Assembly: GCF_005239225.2 (NCBI RefSeq)
Contig: NC_133284.1
Coordinates: forward strand, 32,288,339 to 32,352,338
DNA: 64,000 bases
DNA from: Populus alba
Lineage: Eukaryota > Streptophyta > Magnoliopsida > Malpighiales > Salicaceae
Direction: 5' to 3'
In this document: piece after piece, positions 34,130-47,688 of the stretch
How the letters are laid out: each line of letters starts with the position of its first letter
Numbering within the stretch: the first letter of the stretch is position 1
Translations under genes and position numbers: made by a program
The notes under the pieces: model-generated
Told to the model about the DNA's origin: nothing
Seen by the model: the letters and a program-made list of their open reading frames with translations, nothing else
Databases searched by the model: none

Positions 34130-36973
34130 TAATATTCCAATGTTATCTTACTTTTGAATTTATTTGCAGTCAATTGATGTCGCTATCCTCTATTAAATCA
34201 TAATAACATGTTGGTTGGAACCATTTTTCGGTTTAAGGAAAATTGAAGATTGATCGAAGGATTGTTTTCATCTTTATGGATGTCCTCAAAAAATCGCAAA
34301 ATGATAATCAATTTGTTTTTCTTGAAATCAAACATGATAATGTGTGTTTGTTTTCTGCAAGGTTAAAACCATTCCTGTGATCATCAATTATCAGTGAGAT
34401 ATCTATCGACTGTGATGCGTTACTTGCGAATTACTTCTACTTTAGGACGAGTATGGAATCTGGTCTCTGATTCTGAATACGGCCTCAGTAGATTGAAGAT
34501 GCCATTTTTCTGACCTCTTGCTGCCCAATAAGGGGAGGAGGCATGGTGTGTGGACGAGCTAGCTGCATTTTGTTCGTGTTGCTCATTCTTTTCCCAAGTG
34601 TTATTGTGATTTTCGCTTCCTTTGGGAGAACTGGTGAAGAAGCGTCATCTACTCTCTACAAAGAGTTTCCAAAAGTGTCAGTAACTATGGAAAGCCGAAT
34701 CAACCAACATTATTTATACCCTGGATTTTCAGTTCTGAAACCTTGGAACTCCCTCATGCCTTTTTAAGATTCTTTGCTCGTTAGAGAAGACAAGGTGGTC
34801 ACGAAACTACATGATGCATTGAGGACCATCCATGTTGCTGGTAGTTATCCCAAAAGATGGATCCAGAAAAGATTAAGCTCTGATCATCGACGGTGCCCAC
34901 AAATTACATATCGCTACAGTTTTGATTGCCTCAACACAATCACATACATGGGAGGATAATATTAAGCAAGCAGTAACTGCAGTTCCTTCGACGCTTCTCT
35001 GCAGGAGGCAGAGCGACTTATTGGCGCGCGATAAACACCCTAATCTGCAGAATGACAAGATAATAAACCGTAGAGGTTTGGATTTGTAAATTAAGGTATT
35101 TACAATTCAGATCCAAAAGCAGATTAACTTAAACAAAATTTAACTCAAGTGAGAACATTCTGTTAGAACCCAGGTACTGAACTATTTGCCAGCGTTCCCG
35201 AGTGGGGCACACGCTGTCCCATTGCGTTTTAAGAAATTAACTGTTTGCACACGTGCCACCAGTTTTGTTTAATTAATATTTAATATATATAAATATCTAT
35301 AAAATCAACGTAAATAATAAAAAAAATCCTTTGAGAATTCTGTTGATTTTAATTTTTATTTAAGAAAATTAAAAAGACCCAAACGCATAAGCATTGGGAT
35401 TTTTATTCTATATTTTAATAAATAATTTGACCTATTATGTAAAATAAAATTATCAATCTAATCTATTAATAATGGCCAAGATAGAAATAGAAGCGAAAGG
35501 AAAAGTAGTGCGTTGATTTAACTAGATAGAATGGACTACCGGGTGTAGCTAGATCAGTTTCCGCCTTTAATAATTGAATTACATTGGCGGCCATGGCTGC
35601 CAGCAGAGAAGAAGATTATGCGGTGGCTGGTCCGAACCTTCTATGTTGAATCTTGAACGAATAATTGAGCTGGGGATTAGTCATCAGGGTTGCTTTTGGA
35701 TGAGACTAAAGAAAAGAAAGGAGAAGTGACGGGAACTCTTCTAGACGGCAAAGTTTTGTGATATTTTTACTAGGTCTCATAGCTTGACGTTCAGCCTGGA
35801 CCCAGTTGTGGCGGGTTAAGTGAAATGAAATCTGGCAGAGTTAACTGGATTCTTTTAATTTTGATGTCCTGTTTAGATTGATAGCCAATCTGGTCTTAGC
35901 TTTTGTTTCAAGCCAGCGGATTCTTGAATCAACCTGAGCAAATAAGAGACTCCTTTTGGACGGTCAAGTCTGTATCATATTAGGAAATATTTATATATTT
36001 TTGTGAATAATAACACAATCCATTTTGAACTTTTTTTTGTTTTGCTGTGGTTATTTGGGTTAGTTTTAAAATACTCTAAAATTAATGATTACATAAATTT
36101 TTAATAATTTTAATAATTTTAAAATTTTGTGGTACTTGAATTCTGAGATCATTTAATTAATAATTATATAAATTTTTAATAATTCTAAAATGTATAGCAT
36201 TTAGACTAATAATTTTTAAATAATAAATTTAAAATTTAATTAGTTGAGGATACCTCTTCATATAATTGCAAGAGCTCTCATGAAATAAATTATTTGCTGC
36301 ATTCATGTTGGGTCGACGATAACTGTACTTGTTGAGATATAATCGTTCTCATATCTTTTCCGTTTATCCAAATTAAAGCGTTGAAAAAGATTGAGACAAA
36401 TAGGAATGAATTCAGGACAGAGAGAAGCTGGCAGACTACCACCAGTCAAACACCGATCCAGTGGAGGTGGCGGCTTCATTTGTGGTGGGTGGACTAAACT
36501 ACCAACAGTTCACTGGATCCTCCCGGAGGGAACCGGGAAGCCTTATCTTGGTCTGTCTGGCTTAATAGTGACGAGGGTGGAATGCTCCTAACGAATTGGC
36601 CCATCGCTTCAGAATTGAGATAGAGCTGGGATTCGACGTCAACATTCCATCAAGAGCCCACTGACCGAGCACTCCTCCCATGGGGGGCCTATTAGTACGT
36701 ATATGTGAGCTTTTTAATTGTTTTTTTTCTGAAATAATATCAAATTGATCAAGTAACATTTGATTATTATTTTAAAATAAAAAATAGAAATAATAGAAAC
36801 ATAAATATAAAAATAAATGTTTTTTTTTTTTTACAATTTTAAAGTAAATTTTTATATTTTTAAAAGAAGAGGTACAAAGAAATATTTTCGGATATAATAT
36901 TTTTTTATTTTTTATTTTTGAAATATCCTTGTAAAAAAATAATATTTTAAAATTCTCCAATTAAAACATGTAA
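34130..36973. other. Downstream of snoRNA cluster; no gene supported
   Basis: 34160-34500 may hold further snoRNAs or the rest of the precursor. For example, a GTGATGC box near 34412 and a CTGA near 34465 could form a C/D RNA, but no terminal stem is evident. 34543-35060 has short frames on both strands (the longest starts MVCGRASCILFVLL) without a recognised domain. The remainder is AT-rich. Confidence 0.35.
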
Positions 36974-37500
36974 GAATAAAAATGATTATTATCGTAGTTT
37001 TAAAAACTAGCTTACAGATCAATTCGAGACAAAGACTAAGTCGTTAGTCGAGGCCTTAGTCACAAATCAGGCTGATCCGAATCAGCGTAGGAATAAAAAT
37101 AATTATTATCATAATTTAAAAACCCAATTAAAGGGTTGGCTTAAGACCAGACCATGAGCGATCATATTCAATGTAAGAACAAAAATGGTTATTATTATAG
37201 TTTTAAAACTTAATTTGAGAGTCAGCCAGAGCAAAACTCGAGGTCATGCATTGGGACGGTCAACTAGGGTTCACCCAAGCCAATATAAAAATAAAAATAA
37301 TTATTATATAGTTTTAAAACCCGATTTGAGAGTCGATCGGGGCAAGACCTAGGACATGGGTCACGAGGATCAACATGAGTTAACCCAAGTCAACATATTG
37401 ATAAAAATAATTATTATCATGGTTCTAAAATTCAATTTGCAAGTTGATCCAAGACAAGATTGAAGTCACGGATCAGGAGGGTTAACCCATAAATTCTTTT
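36974..37500. repeat. Tandem repeat, five diverged units of ~86-117 bp
   Basis: Units begin AATAAAAATGATTATTATC-like near 36974, 37091, 37177, 37288 and 37401. Each continues with TAGTTTTAAAACCCGATTTGAGAG-like sequence and a GATC/GGTCA/TTAACCCAAGTCAA tail. The inner phrase resembles the terminus of the MITE at 30524-30727. Confidence 0.65.
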
Positions 37501-39680
37501 TAAAATAATCAAAGCAACCTTGTTTTGATTGTTTTTTTTTTCCAAAAAAACTCAGCAAACTTTTGACCAATGTTTTATTCCATGCTAACCTAGGTTTTTC
37601 AGAGAGTCAAGTTGAGTTAATCATTTCTTTATTTTTCTTAAATCTGGACTAGTCCATGCCTTGAGTCGACTTTGTTTCATGTCATCCCACCAAGCAGTCC
37701 TTGTTTTATAACTAAATTTATTATTAATTTCAATACTTAATATAAAGTAAAGTAAAAAAATACAAGTTTGACAACAATATATACCAGGGGTAAAATAATT
37801 TATTTTTATATTTATATTGTCTTATTCACTATAATCAAACAAGATAAAGAGACAATCACTTTGGCTTGTGCATCATCACCAAATGAATGATTTTAAAGTA
37901 CTAAAATTAAAATTAAAATTATTATTTTAATTAAAAAATATTTTTAACTCAAGAAATGATAGAAATGTTTTTACACAGGTCATAAAACATGGATATCTCT
38001 TTAAAAAAGTGATCACTCTTTCTCCTTGTTTGAAATATCCGCAGGACGTCACCGAGATTTTTTATATAGTTTATTTTGAATACACCCCACGGGAATCCTT
38101 CTGATAGTACCAGAGGTTTTCATTTATTTCTAGGTGGATGTCGAGCTTGGGAGACAGGAGCCCGAGAAAACCTAAATACTGAGCGGGAAGGCATCAAGCC
38201 ATGTTAAAAAGATTAGAATCATTCAGCTAGACTAGCGGGGTGATTGTCCAACGAGAACACGTTTTTTCACGCCAGGGCTGTATTGTGTTTTTCTTAACAA
38301 TCGAATCCTTTATTTGCTGCGAATTTAACAAGTGAAAGGGATGATACTGCAAAATATTGATGTATAGGGTGGAGATGTGACGTTGGTGAGTTTATAAAGG
38401 ATGAAAATGAAAAGTGTAACGTTTTTAATTCAATGTTTATCTGGAACGCTGATGATGTAATGATACCAAAGGAGACACTCGTAACGGTCGCCAAACAGAA
38501 ACACGTTGTCGACAACGGTAACTTCGAGGAAGTTGCGCTCGAGCGGGTCGGCACGGGACCCATATAAAATCTTCGGAGCTAAGAAAAAAGAGATCCGAGT
38601 AGTTCACTGGCAATGAAAAGGAAAGACAAGAGAGTCAAAAACACTCTCTAAACACTGCCACGATTCCCAATCCCAGTCACATCCTTAACGTGTTTGACCT
38701 CTTCTTGCCTCCACACACTCCCCCTCCTGCCAGTATTTTCCCGACTTCGGTGCCCTTATTCAAAAGATGCTCTTCCTCCTATTTTAAGATAAAAATAATT
38801 CAGTTTTTTATACACCATGAAATTAATGATTGAATTCCAACCCGCGGATTCATATGTATTTTGTTTGAATTGGTATAATTGATCACAAATGAAACTGAAT
38901 TTAATTTTATAATTTCTCGATTCTTTTCACAACTCTAAATTAAATACTTGTTTAGAAAAGAAATAAATATTATTTTTAAAAGTGTTTTTTATTGTAATAT
39001 ATATATATAATTTAATTTTAGTATTAGTAAACATGTCAAAATAATGCAAAAATTAAAAATAATTTTTTTTATTTAAAACTATTTTTTTTTTAAAAAAATA
39101 AATTCAAACACCACCTACAATATATAGTATCTTCATTTATTTTACGGAATGAACAAGTTTTAAGTTGTGAGTGCAGAGAAAAACTTTTGGTTTTTTTTTT
39201 TCCCCATGGTTTTGAGAAAAATAATACAAGATGCGAAAATATTCAAGGCACTAATCATAATTCTTTTTATCAATAAATCAAACATCCACATGGATACTTT
39301 GGTGAATATTTCAGAAAATTAGAAGCCAATGAAATCATACAATCATTGGTAGGAAATTGATAAAAAGGCAAATAAAATACATATTTATTTAAAAAATCGT
39401 CACCGTAAATCCTGACACGAAAAAAAGCACACACTCCCACCAATGGATATTGCTAGGAGATCGTGCGAAGAACAAGTAAAATTCCTCCAAATCCAAGGAC
39501 TCGTACCATTATTCGAGGAGAGTTCTTTGACCCCATCTCCTTGCAAAAGAGGAAAAATAAAAATAAAAATCTCCCAGGGATAAAACGGACATTATGACAC
39601 CCCAAATCAGTAGTCAAAGGACCTACCACAATCACCGCCTAGCATTATTTCCACACGCGATAAGGGTTTTTTCTTCCCCT
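37501..39680. other. Intergenic with one MITE-like repeat
   Basis: AT-rich. A repeat of the AT-rich MITE family lies at about 38950-39115 (ends CAAACACCACCTAC). 38294-38563 is more GC-rich and open on the minus strand in two frames, one reading LERNFLEVTVVDNVFLFGD, but no family is recognised. 39421-39680 should include the promoter of the PP2C gene. Confidence 0.35.
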
Positions 39681-39688
39681 TTAAATAA
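39681..39688 (+). promoter_or_regulatory. TATA-like box of the PP2C gene
   Basis: TTAAATAA about 140 bases upstream of the start codon at 39824. Weak match, position plausible. Confidence 0.35.
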
Positions 39689-39823
39689 CCATTCCTGTGA
39701 AACGAAAACAGAAACAAAGACACGAAGTCGAACCAGAATTCACAGAAACAACAAAAGCTGCAACAAAAACCTAACGTTTTAAAAAACCAGATCAAACACC
39801 ACACGAAAGGAAAAAGAAAAACG

Positions 39824-41645
39824 ATGTCGTGCTCCGTTGCGGTATCGAATTCTCCTGTATTTTCCCCATCAGCAAATCTCTTCTGCAGCTTATCATCGGT
39901 ATCTATACCTTCATCACCAGCAGAAACAATAGCACTAACACTGACCCATTTAAAATCAACAACACAATCTCCATCTTCTTCTTCCACCACTAGTTCTTGT
40001 TCGTCCCCTTCATCCTTGTCCCCTTGCTCTCCGTTTCGGTTTCGCCTTCAAAAACCACCATCTGGGCTCAGTTCTTCTTCCTTGGCTTCGGCTTCGGGGT
40101 CAGCCGCGACGGTTTTGAAGAGGAAAAGACCGATGAGGTTGGATATACCGGTTGTTATGGGGTTCGGAGGAGGGCCAGCGACGTCCAGGGCAGGGGAGGA
40201 AGCGGAGGTGGAGAGAGAAGGGTATGGCTATTCGGTTTATTGTAAGAGAGGGAGGAGAGAGGCTATGGAGGATCGGTTTTCTGCTGTCGTTGACCTTGAA
40301 GGAGATCCCAAGCAGGTAATTTCATAGTTTTCTGCTGCGTCGCCTTTTTTTTTTTTGTTTTCTTCTCTGCGTTTTAGTATGACTATTCATCAAATTGGCA
40401 TGTGAAATTAAATTGTTTTGATGAATAAGTTGTCTGAATTTATTGATTTTGCGGAACTTCCTTTAAGAGATGATAAACCTTTGCAATCAAGATCATGTTA
40501 CTAAAAAATTTTTTGGTAATCATTAAACTTGAATGGGAATTAGACAATAACGTGTTTCAGTTTAGGGGATTTTAAATATGTATCATAGAATTTGAAAACG
40601 ATTCTGGTAAATGAAGACTTCTGATAATCTAGACACGTACTTTTGGTTACGGAGACTTTCATGGCTAAACCAAAGTTCCAAATTTGCTATATGCTGTGTT
40701 AATTAAGATTGTTGATTTAGAAATATACATTTTGTCTGCAGGCTTTCTTTGGTATTTTTGATGGACATGGAGGTGCTAAAGCAGCTGAATTTGCAGCTGG
40801 GAACTTAGATAAGAATATTTTAGATGAAGTAGGTAGCAGGGATGAGAAAGAAATTGAGGATGCAGTTAAGCATGGTTATTTAAATACTGATGCCCAGTTT
40901 TTAAAAGAAGATTGTAGAGGTGGCTCCTGCTGTGTGACAGCTTTAATTAGGAAAGGGAACCTTGTTGTATCCAATGCTGGTGATTGTCGTGCTGTTATGG
41001 GTAGAGGAGGTGTTGCTGAGGCCCTGACAACCGATCACCGGCCTTCTAGGGAAGACGAGAAGGACAGAATCGAGTCAATGGTAAGCAGTTCATCACCATA
41101 TTAAGCACGTCGTTTCTTATAAATATGGAGTCTGAGGAGAGCTTTGTTTGAACTGGAACTTAATGATTTCTATGAAATTCATTTTGCAGGGTGGCTACGT
41201 TGATTTGATACATGGAACTTGGAGAATTCAAGGATCCTTGGCAGTGTCTAGGGGAATTGGAGATAGGGATCTTAAACAGTGGGTAATAGCTGAGCCTGAC
41301 ACAAAAATTGTTACAATTAAGCCCGAAGATGAGTTCTTGATCTTAGCTTCTGATGGCTTATGGGATAAGGTATGTTCTCACAAGCAATCTTTGCTCTTCT
41401 AAATAAAGTGGTGTTCATATGGAAGTCATTTAAGCAATTCCACCAGCTTAGATAACCTAAATAAGTTTTTTACATGGTTTCAGGTCGGTAATCAAGAAGC
41501 TGTAGACCTTGCTCGCAGTTTGTGCATAGGAGTCGAGAAGGCAGACCCGTTATCTGCCTGTAAAAAGCTTGCTGATCTCTCCGTTTCACGAGGCTCCTGT
41601 GATGATATTAGCGTGATGCTGATCCACCTGGGACGCTATGTTTGA
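39824..41645 (+). CDS. AP2C1: Protein phosphatase 2C, AP2C1-type (MAPK phosphatase)
   Basis: Mg/Mn-dependent Ser/Thr phosphatase of plant PP2C cluster B, whose members switch off stress MAP kinases. Four exons: 39824-40315, 40742-41080, 41190-41369 and 41484-41645. All introns are GT-AG in phase 0, giving 390 residues. The N-terminus MSCSVAVSNSPVFSPSAN is the AP2C1 signature. It is followed by a Ser/Thr-rich region and the MAPK docking motif KRKRPMRLDIPV (kinase interaction motif, about residues 103-114). The catalytic core has CKRGRREAMEDRF, GIFDGHGGAKAAEFAA (metal-binding DGHGG), SNAGDCRAV, SLAVSRGIGD and LILASDGLWDKV, ending with CDDISVMLI. All metal-binding aspartates are visible and nothing is truncated. 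Arabidopsis AP2C1 is 396 residues, so the length fits. The substrate MAPKs here are inferred from the family. Confidence 0.95.
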
Positions 41646-42995
41646 TTCATAAAACCCTTCTCGATAACGATCCACTGACACGTGTAGGCTGATGGATATT
41701 TATTTTGTGAAAGATCCTTGCAAGCTGGGAGCTGCAGGATGACTATAAATATGGTGGTAGTGATGACAACAATCGAATAATTATTGTATTTAGATTTTAG
41801 AGTAGTCTGATCTAGAAACAGTTATAGCTTTTGACAATCTTGGGGATTATTTCACCCATGGAAAGATTGATTGAACATATTAGGATTCGCAGCTGATATT
41901 CTTTTATTCATTCATTCATTTATATTTAATTCTTTAGCAAAAATTTCATTTCTTTGGTATCCAGCTTATATCAAATTGCTCAATAAAGATTTGCTAATAT
42001 ATTTTGAAAGTATCTTGGTTTACTTTGTGACTTGGCATTTAACTTTCCGGATGAGGATTTTCTCTGCTTCAATGGGGCACACCATATGCTGCCAGTTGCT
42101 TCTTCAGTAGCAATTCGCTATGGCTATACAGCGATATCGACAATAAACTAGGAATTAATTCTAAGATTAGGTCCATGTTCCGCGTGATTAGGAGGTAAAT
42201 TCATCCAGCTAACAAACAGTTCAACGTCTGACTTTTCAACAAGGTCCTTTTCATATACAAATTATAGTATTTGAAATAAATTCCTTGCTACTTCGTCCAT
42301 CCTGCCTTGCAAGTTATTGTTTACTTACTAAGAGCTTTAACTTAATTCTAGTATTATTGACCGAAAATACCATCATGTTAAAATAGAAAAACAGTGGAGG
42401 AAATGAACCTACACGCTTTGACCAGATATTTTTTTTATTAAGGACCAATAAGATTCTATTCCAAAAACTAATTTCTTCATTCCTGCCTCCAATGACCCTC
42501 TGAATTCTAGTTGGACATAGACATCATGGTCATCCGGGTTAGTATTATCTTCATCTCATTGGTTTAAGCAAGACAAGAATACGAATATAATCGCATTAGA
42601 CACAAAAAGATGGTTCGTTGTCTGCAAGGACCCGTTCACTCAATTTGACCCACCAGGAGCTCATGTCCAATGAAGACCAAGCGCCTCGAGCTCTATCCAC
42701 ACCACAAGTTCATGATAAGAACATGGCCTTTCGTCCAAGGGGAAAGACGGGTTCTTGGCTTCTCGGAGCTGGTTCAAGTTACTTGTTTTGGTGTTCTTAA
42801 TCGTATCAATCCACTAGCCAGACATAAAATGATCGCAACTATACTCACAAAAAGCATATGCGCATGTCACTGCATGTGTTGCTTGTTTAATTTGGTGGTT
42901 CCGAAGATTACTTTGAAATATCTCATGCAAGTGTCCCATCAAACATGGCATGGGCTCTAAGGAACTTCTGGGTCCTTAACTTGTTGTCCTTCTTA
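41646..42995. other. 3' flank of PP2C and intergenic DNA
   Basis: The first few hundred bases should hold the PP2C 3' UTR. Beyond that there are short open frames (for example 42670-42960) without a recognised domain. Confidence 0.35.
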
Positions 42996-43203
42996 GAGCT
43001 CGTTTGGCATTGCTGCCAAACCGGCGTTTTGTAAAAATTTAATTTATTTTTTGTTAAAATTGAGTGACGATTATACTTTCTGGATCGTTTTGATGTACTG
43101 ATGTCAAAAATAATTTTTAAAAAATGAAAAAATATTATTTACATGCTTTTCGGCACGAAAAACTATTTGAAAAGCAACCACTACCACACTACCAAACACG
43201 CTC
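42996..43203. mobile_element. Tourist-like MITE, TTA target duplication
   Basis: 208 bp. Termini GAGCTCGTTTGGCATTGCTG and, inverted, GAGCGTGTTTGGTAGTGTGG. TTA flanks both ends (42993-42995, 43204-43206), the 3-bp duplication of PIF/Harbinger-type MITEs. Internal phrase TGATGTACTGATGTCAAAAA. Confidence 0.75.
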
Positions 43204-46200
43204 TTAAACGGGGACATCAAGATATTTTGCAATGCTCCACCATTCAGCACACAGTCTACCTCCTCAGTCAAATAATTTAGGCGTGACAGCTAAAACGACA
43301 AGAGAAATTGAAAGGCTTTCTGACGTGGGATTCTCAGATACACAGATTAATATAATTCTCTATTGAAAAAATCAACGCTTGAAAGTTTGGATCGATCCAC
43401 ACTGCGCTGTACATCACTAAAAACTTGTGGAAATATTAGAGCCAGATTGTGATGCCTAGATCTAATTTTCTTCGGGCTAACTGATTAAACAGTACTATAC
43501 GGTGCCAATCAATCGTATCCTTCTTCTAGGTTTTTGTTTTTTGTTTTGGGGTGCGGGGGGGTTCAAAACTGGAAGGAGGGAAGCACCCTATCATCTGGGC
43601 AGCCCAATTGATGTCTTGATTCAACCTATTGAAACATGTCCCAGACATAAAATATGTGCATATATTTTGCTTCACGTGTTGTTACTTGTTTGGGTGGTGC
43701 TCATTATTGGGCGTATTAAAATTTGTACCGAACACTAAAAATATAATCATAGATTCAATTATACAATTGATTAACCAAATTCCTGCAATATACACGTTTA
43801 CGCGCGCGAACTTCTACAATTTTTTTTTTTGGCTAAGCAGTGCAGCTAAAATAATATTAGTCCCATTTTTATTTTTTTTTAGATTAAAATTTTTAAAAAT
43901 TTTAAGATTGTTTAATTTGATATATTGGTATTAAAAATAAAATAAAATAAATTTATTTTAATATATTTCCTAACAAAAATATTGTAAAACATAACTTTTG
44001 TTAAACTCCTAATCAATCCCTAAACTTTTCAGTATATATGTAGGATTGCATTAGAATGTATTACAAACAAAAATTTATGATAGAGGTTTATTTTTTTCAA
44101 TCAAATACTTCAATGCTAATTTTTTTTAAAGGAATAATTCATGAGCTAGCTTTTAATTTTTGATCGATAAACCAAATATTTTTATTTTTATTTTTATTTT
44201 TTATGAATGATTTATTTAAAAATTAAGAACGTGCATGATTTTGTTATAGATTAATGATCACCATAATTGTGAATGCATTGATTCTTGACAACTGGCTGTC
44301 TTGTTTATGCATGAACGTTGTAGTTCATGCACGTTGGATTGTCGGCCCTCTGATCTGCGTCGCGGTTGTTTTGTCTAGCTCTCCGACGTCGACGATTATC
44401 CGCATCGGAGGAGGCTGGCCCCAATCTCCTGCTTTCCTTCTGAAACGAATTCTCTCTGTGATAAACTAAGGAAAAACTTATGGTATAGTATTTGTATGAG
44501 ATATATAACCCTCAAACTTTGCCATTTTGTGAGTGGATTGTTCTTTAATCCCCGTACATTAATTAAGTCAAGGTGGACAGAATATATATTAATTTTGATT
44601 ATAAAATATTTGATCACCACAGGATTGATTTGGTGGGTCGTCATGGGTAAAGAGTTACTTCTTCAATCGTGAGGTTGAATTACTTAGCAGATTATTTAGT
44701 AAAGGGAAGAAACTAAATTAAATATAAAATCTCCCTTTAAGAGAGATTGAGTTAAATCGTGTAAGCATTTGGAATCTACATCTCATCGAGAGCCAAAATG
44801 ACTTTTACCGTTCCTAAAAAAGACAGAAGGAAAAGACTAGAAGTCTCTCGTTCTTTGAAATCGCGGATATTTTGAGCGTTTGGCAATTCTTCGAGGACCA
44901 CAGCATATTATCTTCAGACATTGTTGATTTGCCAAGTGGAGTTCCAAATTAACGAGCTCACGCAACTTGAAGCTAGCTCTTTCCTTTCATTTCAAGGCAA
45001 GTCACCCAGGTTTCTTAACTTTTGGATCTCGAGTAGTCCAAGCCTCTTCAAGTTTAAGTGGACGAAACTCAACTCAACTCTCCTCTTAATTTCTTCACGC
45101 GTAAAGAATTTGCTCGAACCCCTCCAATTCACACCTCTCGGCCTCTTCTCTCTTTACCGAATCCTCAACTAAGAAACAAATTGCTTCGTCTTAAGCAAAT
45201 GATCTCAGCCCAGGAACATAAACACGTGGCACATGGACATTCTTAATTAGCATGTTAGACCGACCGACAATCTGTCATCATGGGAAAGAGTCACCTGATG
45301 ACTTCATAAACTTCGGAGAACAAATGCTACGGGGGTCTCCTTGCTCAGTTGTTGGTGCATACACTTAACGCGTGGCCACAGATATTAGCAATTTTCTTCT
45401 ATTGCAAACAAAGCACTCGGAGATTAGTAGATAGGATACGGATGAGTAATGGGGTCTTATTTGGAAGGGGTGGTTTTTGGATTGAACTATTCGTTTAGCA
45501 GAACAGATTTTTAATCATATATCTTCTAGTATTTTAAGCTTTTGTTTGGGAAAGCTTGATCTCCTCTAGTAGTTACAACTTCTGAAAACTTATCTCGAGA
45601 TTTATCTTCATGTATTTGTTAGTAATTACCCGTTCTTGACTTGAATTGTATATGCGTTGAAACTTTTTCTTTCCCTCTTTTCATCGAGGGTTCAGTTTGG
45701 TGGGATTTTTTAGGTGTTGACTTTTAAGGAAGATAAATGGATTTGCTTGACATTATAGTTCATATCTTTTACTTTATACAATTTAGTCTTTACATATAAG
45801 AAATGGTCTCCGGATAATATACTTTTTTTTTAAAACAAACCATCCAGTGGAGCAGACAAGGAAAGAAAGTCTTTGATCGGTGAAAATGCAATGGCATAAA
45901 ATCTTATCATATCCCGAGTTGATACAGGAAATTCTATCCTTACTCCTCAATAATCTGGCAAGGTACAATGCAAATACTAATTAGGAAATGCGGATAACTG
46001 GCTCTTTACATCTGGCATGATCATTTCTCCAAACTTCTAACTCTGCTCTCTTGCACTTGCCCAATCTGGTAATAGAAAGTTAGGAAATGCGGATAACTGG
46101 AAGTTCGTGGAAAGGTGTCCTTTCCAATCCTCATCCTTTGCATGATATGGATTGGTGTTGTTGTAGACTGTAATTGTCACGCAACGAAATTTCATTTCAA

Positions 46201-46279
46201 TAAAAAAAAATATAAATGGACCCCAATTTATTTACATTGTATAAATATTAATATCATAAATAAGCATTTAGAGGAATGC
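43204..46279. other. Intergenic, no gene supported
   Basis: Contains an AT-rich MITE-like stretch at about 43830-43990 and a short duplication AGGAAATGCGGATAACTGG at about 45983 and 46082. Open frames are short and unrecognised. Confidence 0.35.
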
Positions 46280-46948
46280 TGTCATAGTCTTATGCACGAG
46301 GGCACTCCAACATAAACACTTCTAGAGTTACAATATAATGCATGGACAATGGCAGATTCAGCAGCGGTATGTATCAGTGCATACGAGCAGCCGATTCAAA
46401 CTTAACACGACTTCTGACCTGGATGGTGGGCTGTTCAAAGTGTGCAATAACACAACAGCACTAGCATAATGAGTTTTGTTAGGTTGACTTATAGTTTGAT
46501 GGGTTTCAGACCAAGGAAAGTTGTAATTGGTTAGGCAGTTTTTGGTAGTTGATTGTTTAGGGTGAAAATTAACCGCATCTATTTTAGGAGGCATTTTCTT
46601 GGTAGTTTTCTATATTCTTGTAATATAGATAAGCCAAAAGGTTCTGTAGCATGCAGAGATAATTGTGTATTGCACACACAAAGACTTTTGTGTATTTCTT
46701 TGTTGAAGGTGAATAAAGGTTGAGATTATTTCCTGTAATACTTGTGTTTTTGTATTCAATTTCGTTACTTGTGTTGTGTTTCCTTGTCTATAATCAACAA
46801 GAGATTGAGGGAAAGACTCTTAGGTATGTGAAACACTTAAATTGTAGGCTATACACAAGTGAAATTAGAAGAAAGGTTCAGTCTAGGAGGGGAACTAGAC
46901 TGTTACATAGAGCTGGAAAATTTTGATGAAAAATCTATCTCGATGACA
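46280..46948 (+). repeat. Left LTR
   Basis: Begins TGTCATAGTCTTATGCACG, ends CGATGACA. Pairs with 47689-48373. Confidence 0.9.
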
Positions 46949-47688
46949 AACAGAAGAGTCAATGCTTTATTGGAGGAGTTCTTGAGGCATTATGTAGCAA
47001 TGACTTAACAAAATTAGCTGAAGTTACTGTATAGTGCTCATATTTGTTATGACCTTTACAAGTCATCGACCACGGATGTAAGCCCATTTTAATTGGTGTT
47101 GGGGGTGCAAACTCAAACCCAAGCTAAGATAATTGTACACAAATAAGTGGGAGGAAACCTTTTGCGATAAGTTTGTTAAGGAAAGACAAGAGCTATTTGA
47201 ATATGCTCAGGCAGGCAAACTTATGTAAGAATATGCAAATCTAAAACGAATACCGTTGGAGTTTGTGGAAGGTGATAGGGTGTTATTGAAGTTGACTCTT
47301 AAGATTTGAAAGAAGATGGTTAGGAAAAATCAGCATTGAGGACTGGTGCCACTGTATGATAAGCCGTTTGAGATAAAAGAATGAACATGGACTGTTGTTT
47401 ATAGATTAAAGTTGCTAGAGAGACTAAAGCTTTACCCTACATTTCATGTGAATTATTGAAGTCGTTTTATTATGATTAGTAAACAATTTGACAATCGGAC
47501 TGCTAAAATTCTGGACCACCGAAGACTTGGACAAAAAAATCAAAGGACTTAATTCTTGGTAAAACAAGAGAACATATGAGAGGTTTCATGAGAAAAAAAC
47601 ACTAACTTGTGGCAGTTTGAAGACCTTGTGCAAGGTTACCTCACTTATGTTCCGGCAAAGACATCAGACTCTTCAGGTGATGGTGATT
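46949..47688 (+). pseudogene. Remnant of integrase C-terminus and chromodomain
   Basis: Fragments in shifting frames match the order expected in plant chromoviruses: FLRHYVA, ICYDLYKS, TDVSPF, then GLVP-YD-PFE-like, LKLLER-like and FDNRTAKILDHR, followed by LWQFED. Many stops and frameshifts. Non-functional. Confidence 0.7.

Noticed and set aside
38294..38563. 89-codon minus-strand frame
   Set aside because: A different frame of the same strand looks equally plausible and no domain or gene structure supports either.
39607..39990. 127-codon minus-strand frame overlapping the PP2C start
   Set aside because: It overlaps the well-supported PP2C exon 1 antisense and its Phe-rich sequence reflects A-rich 5' UTR.
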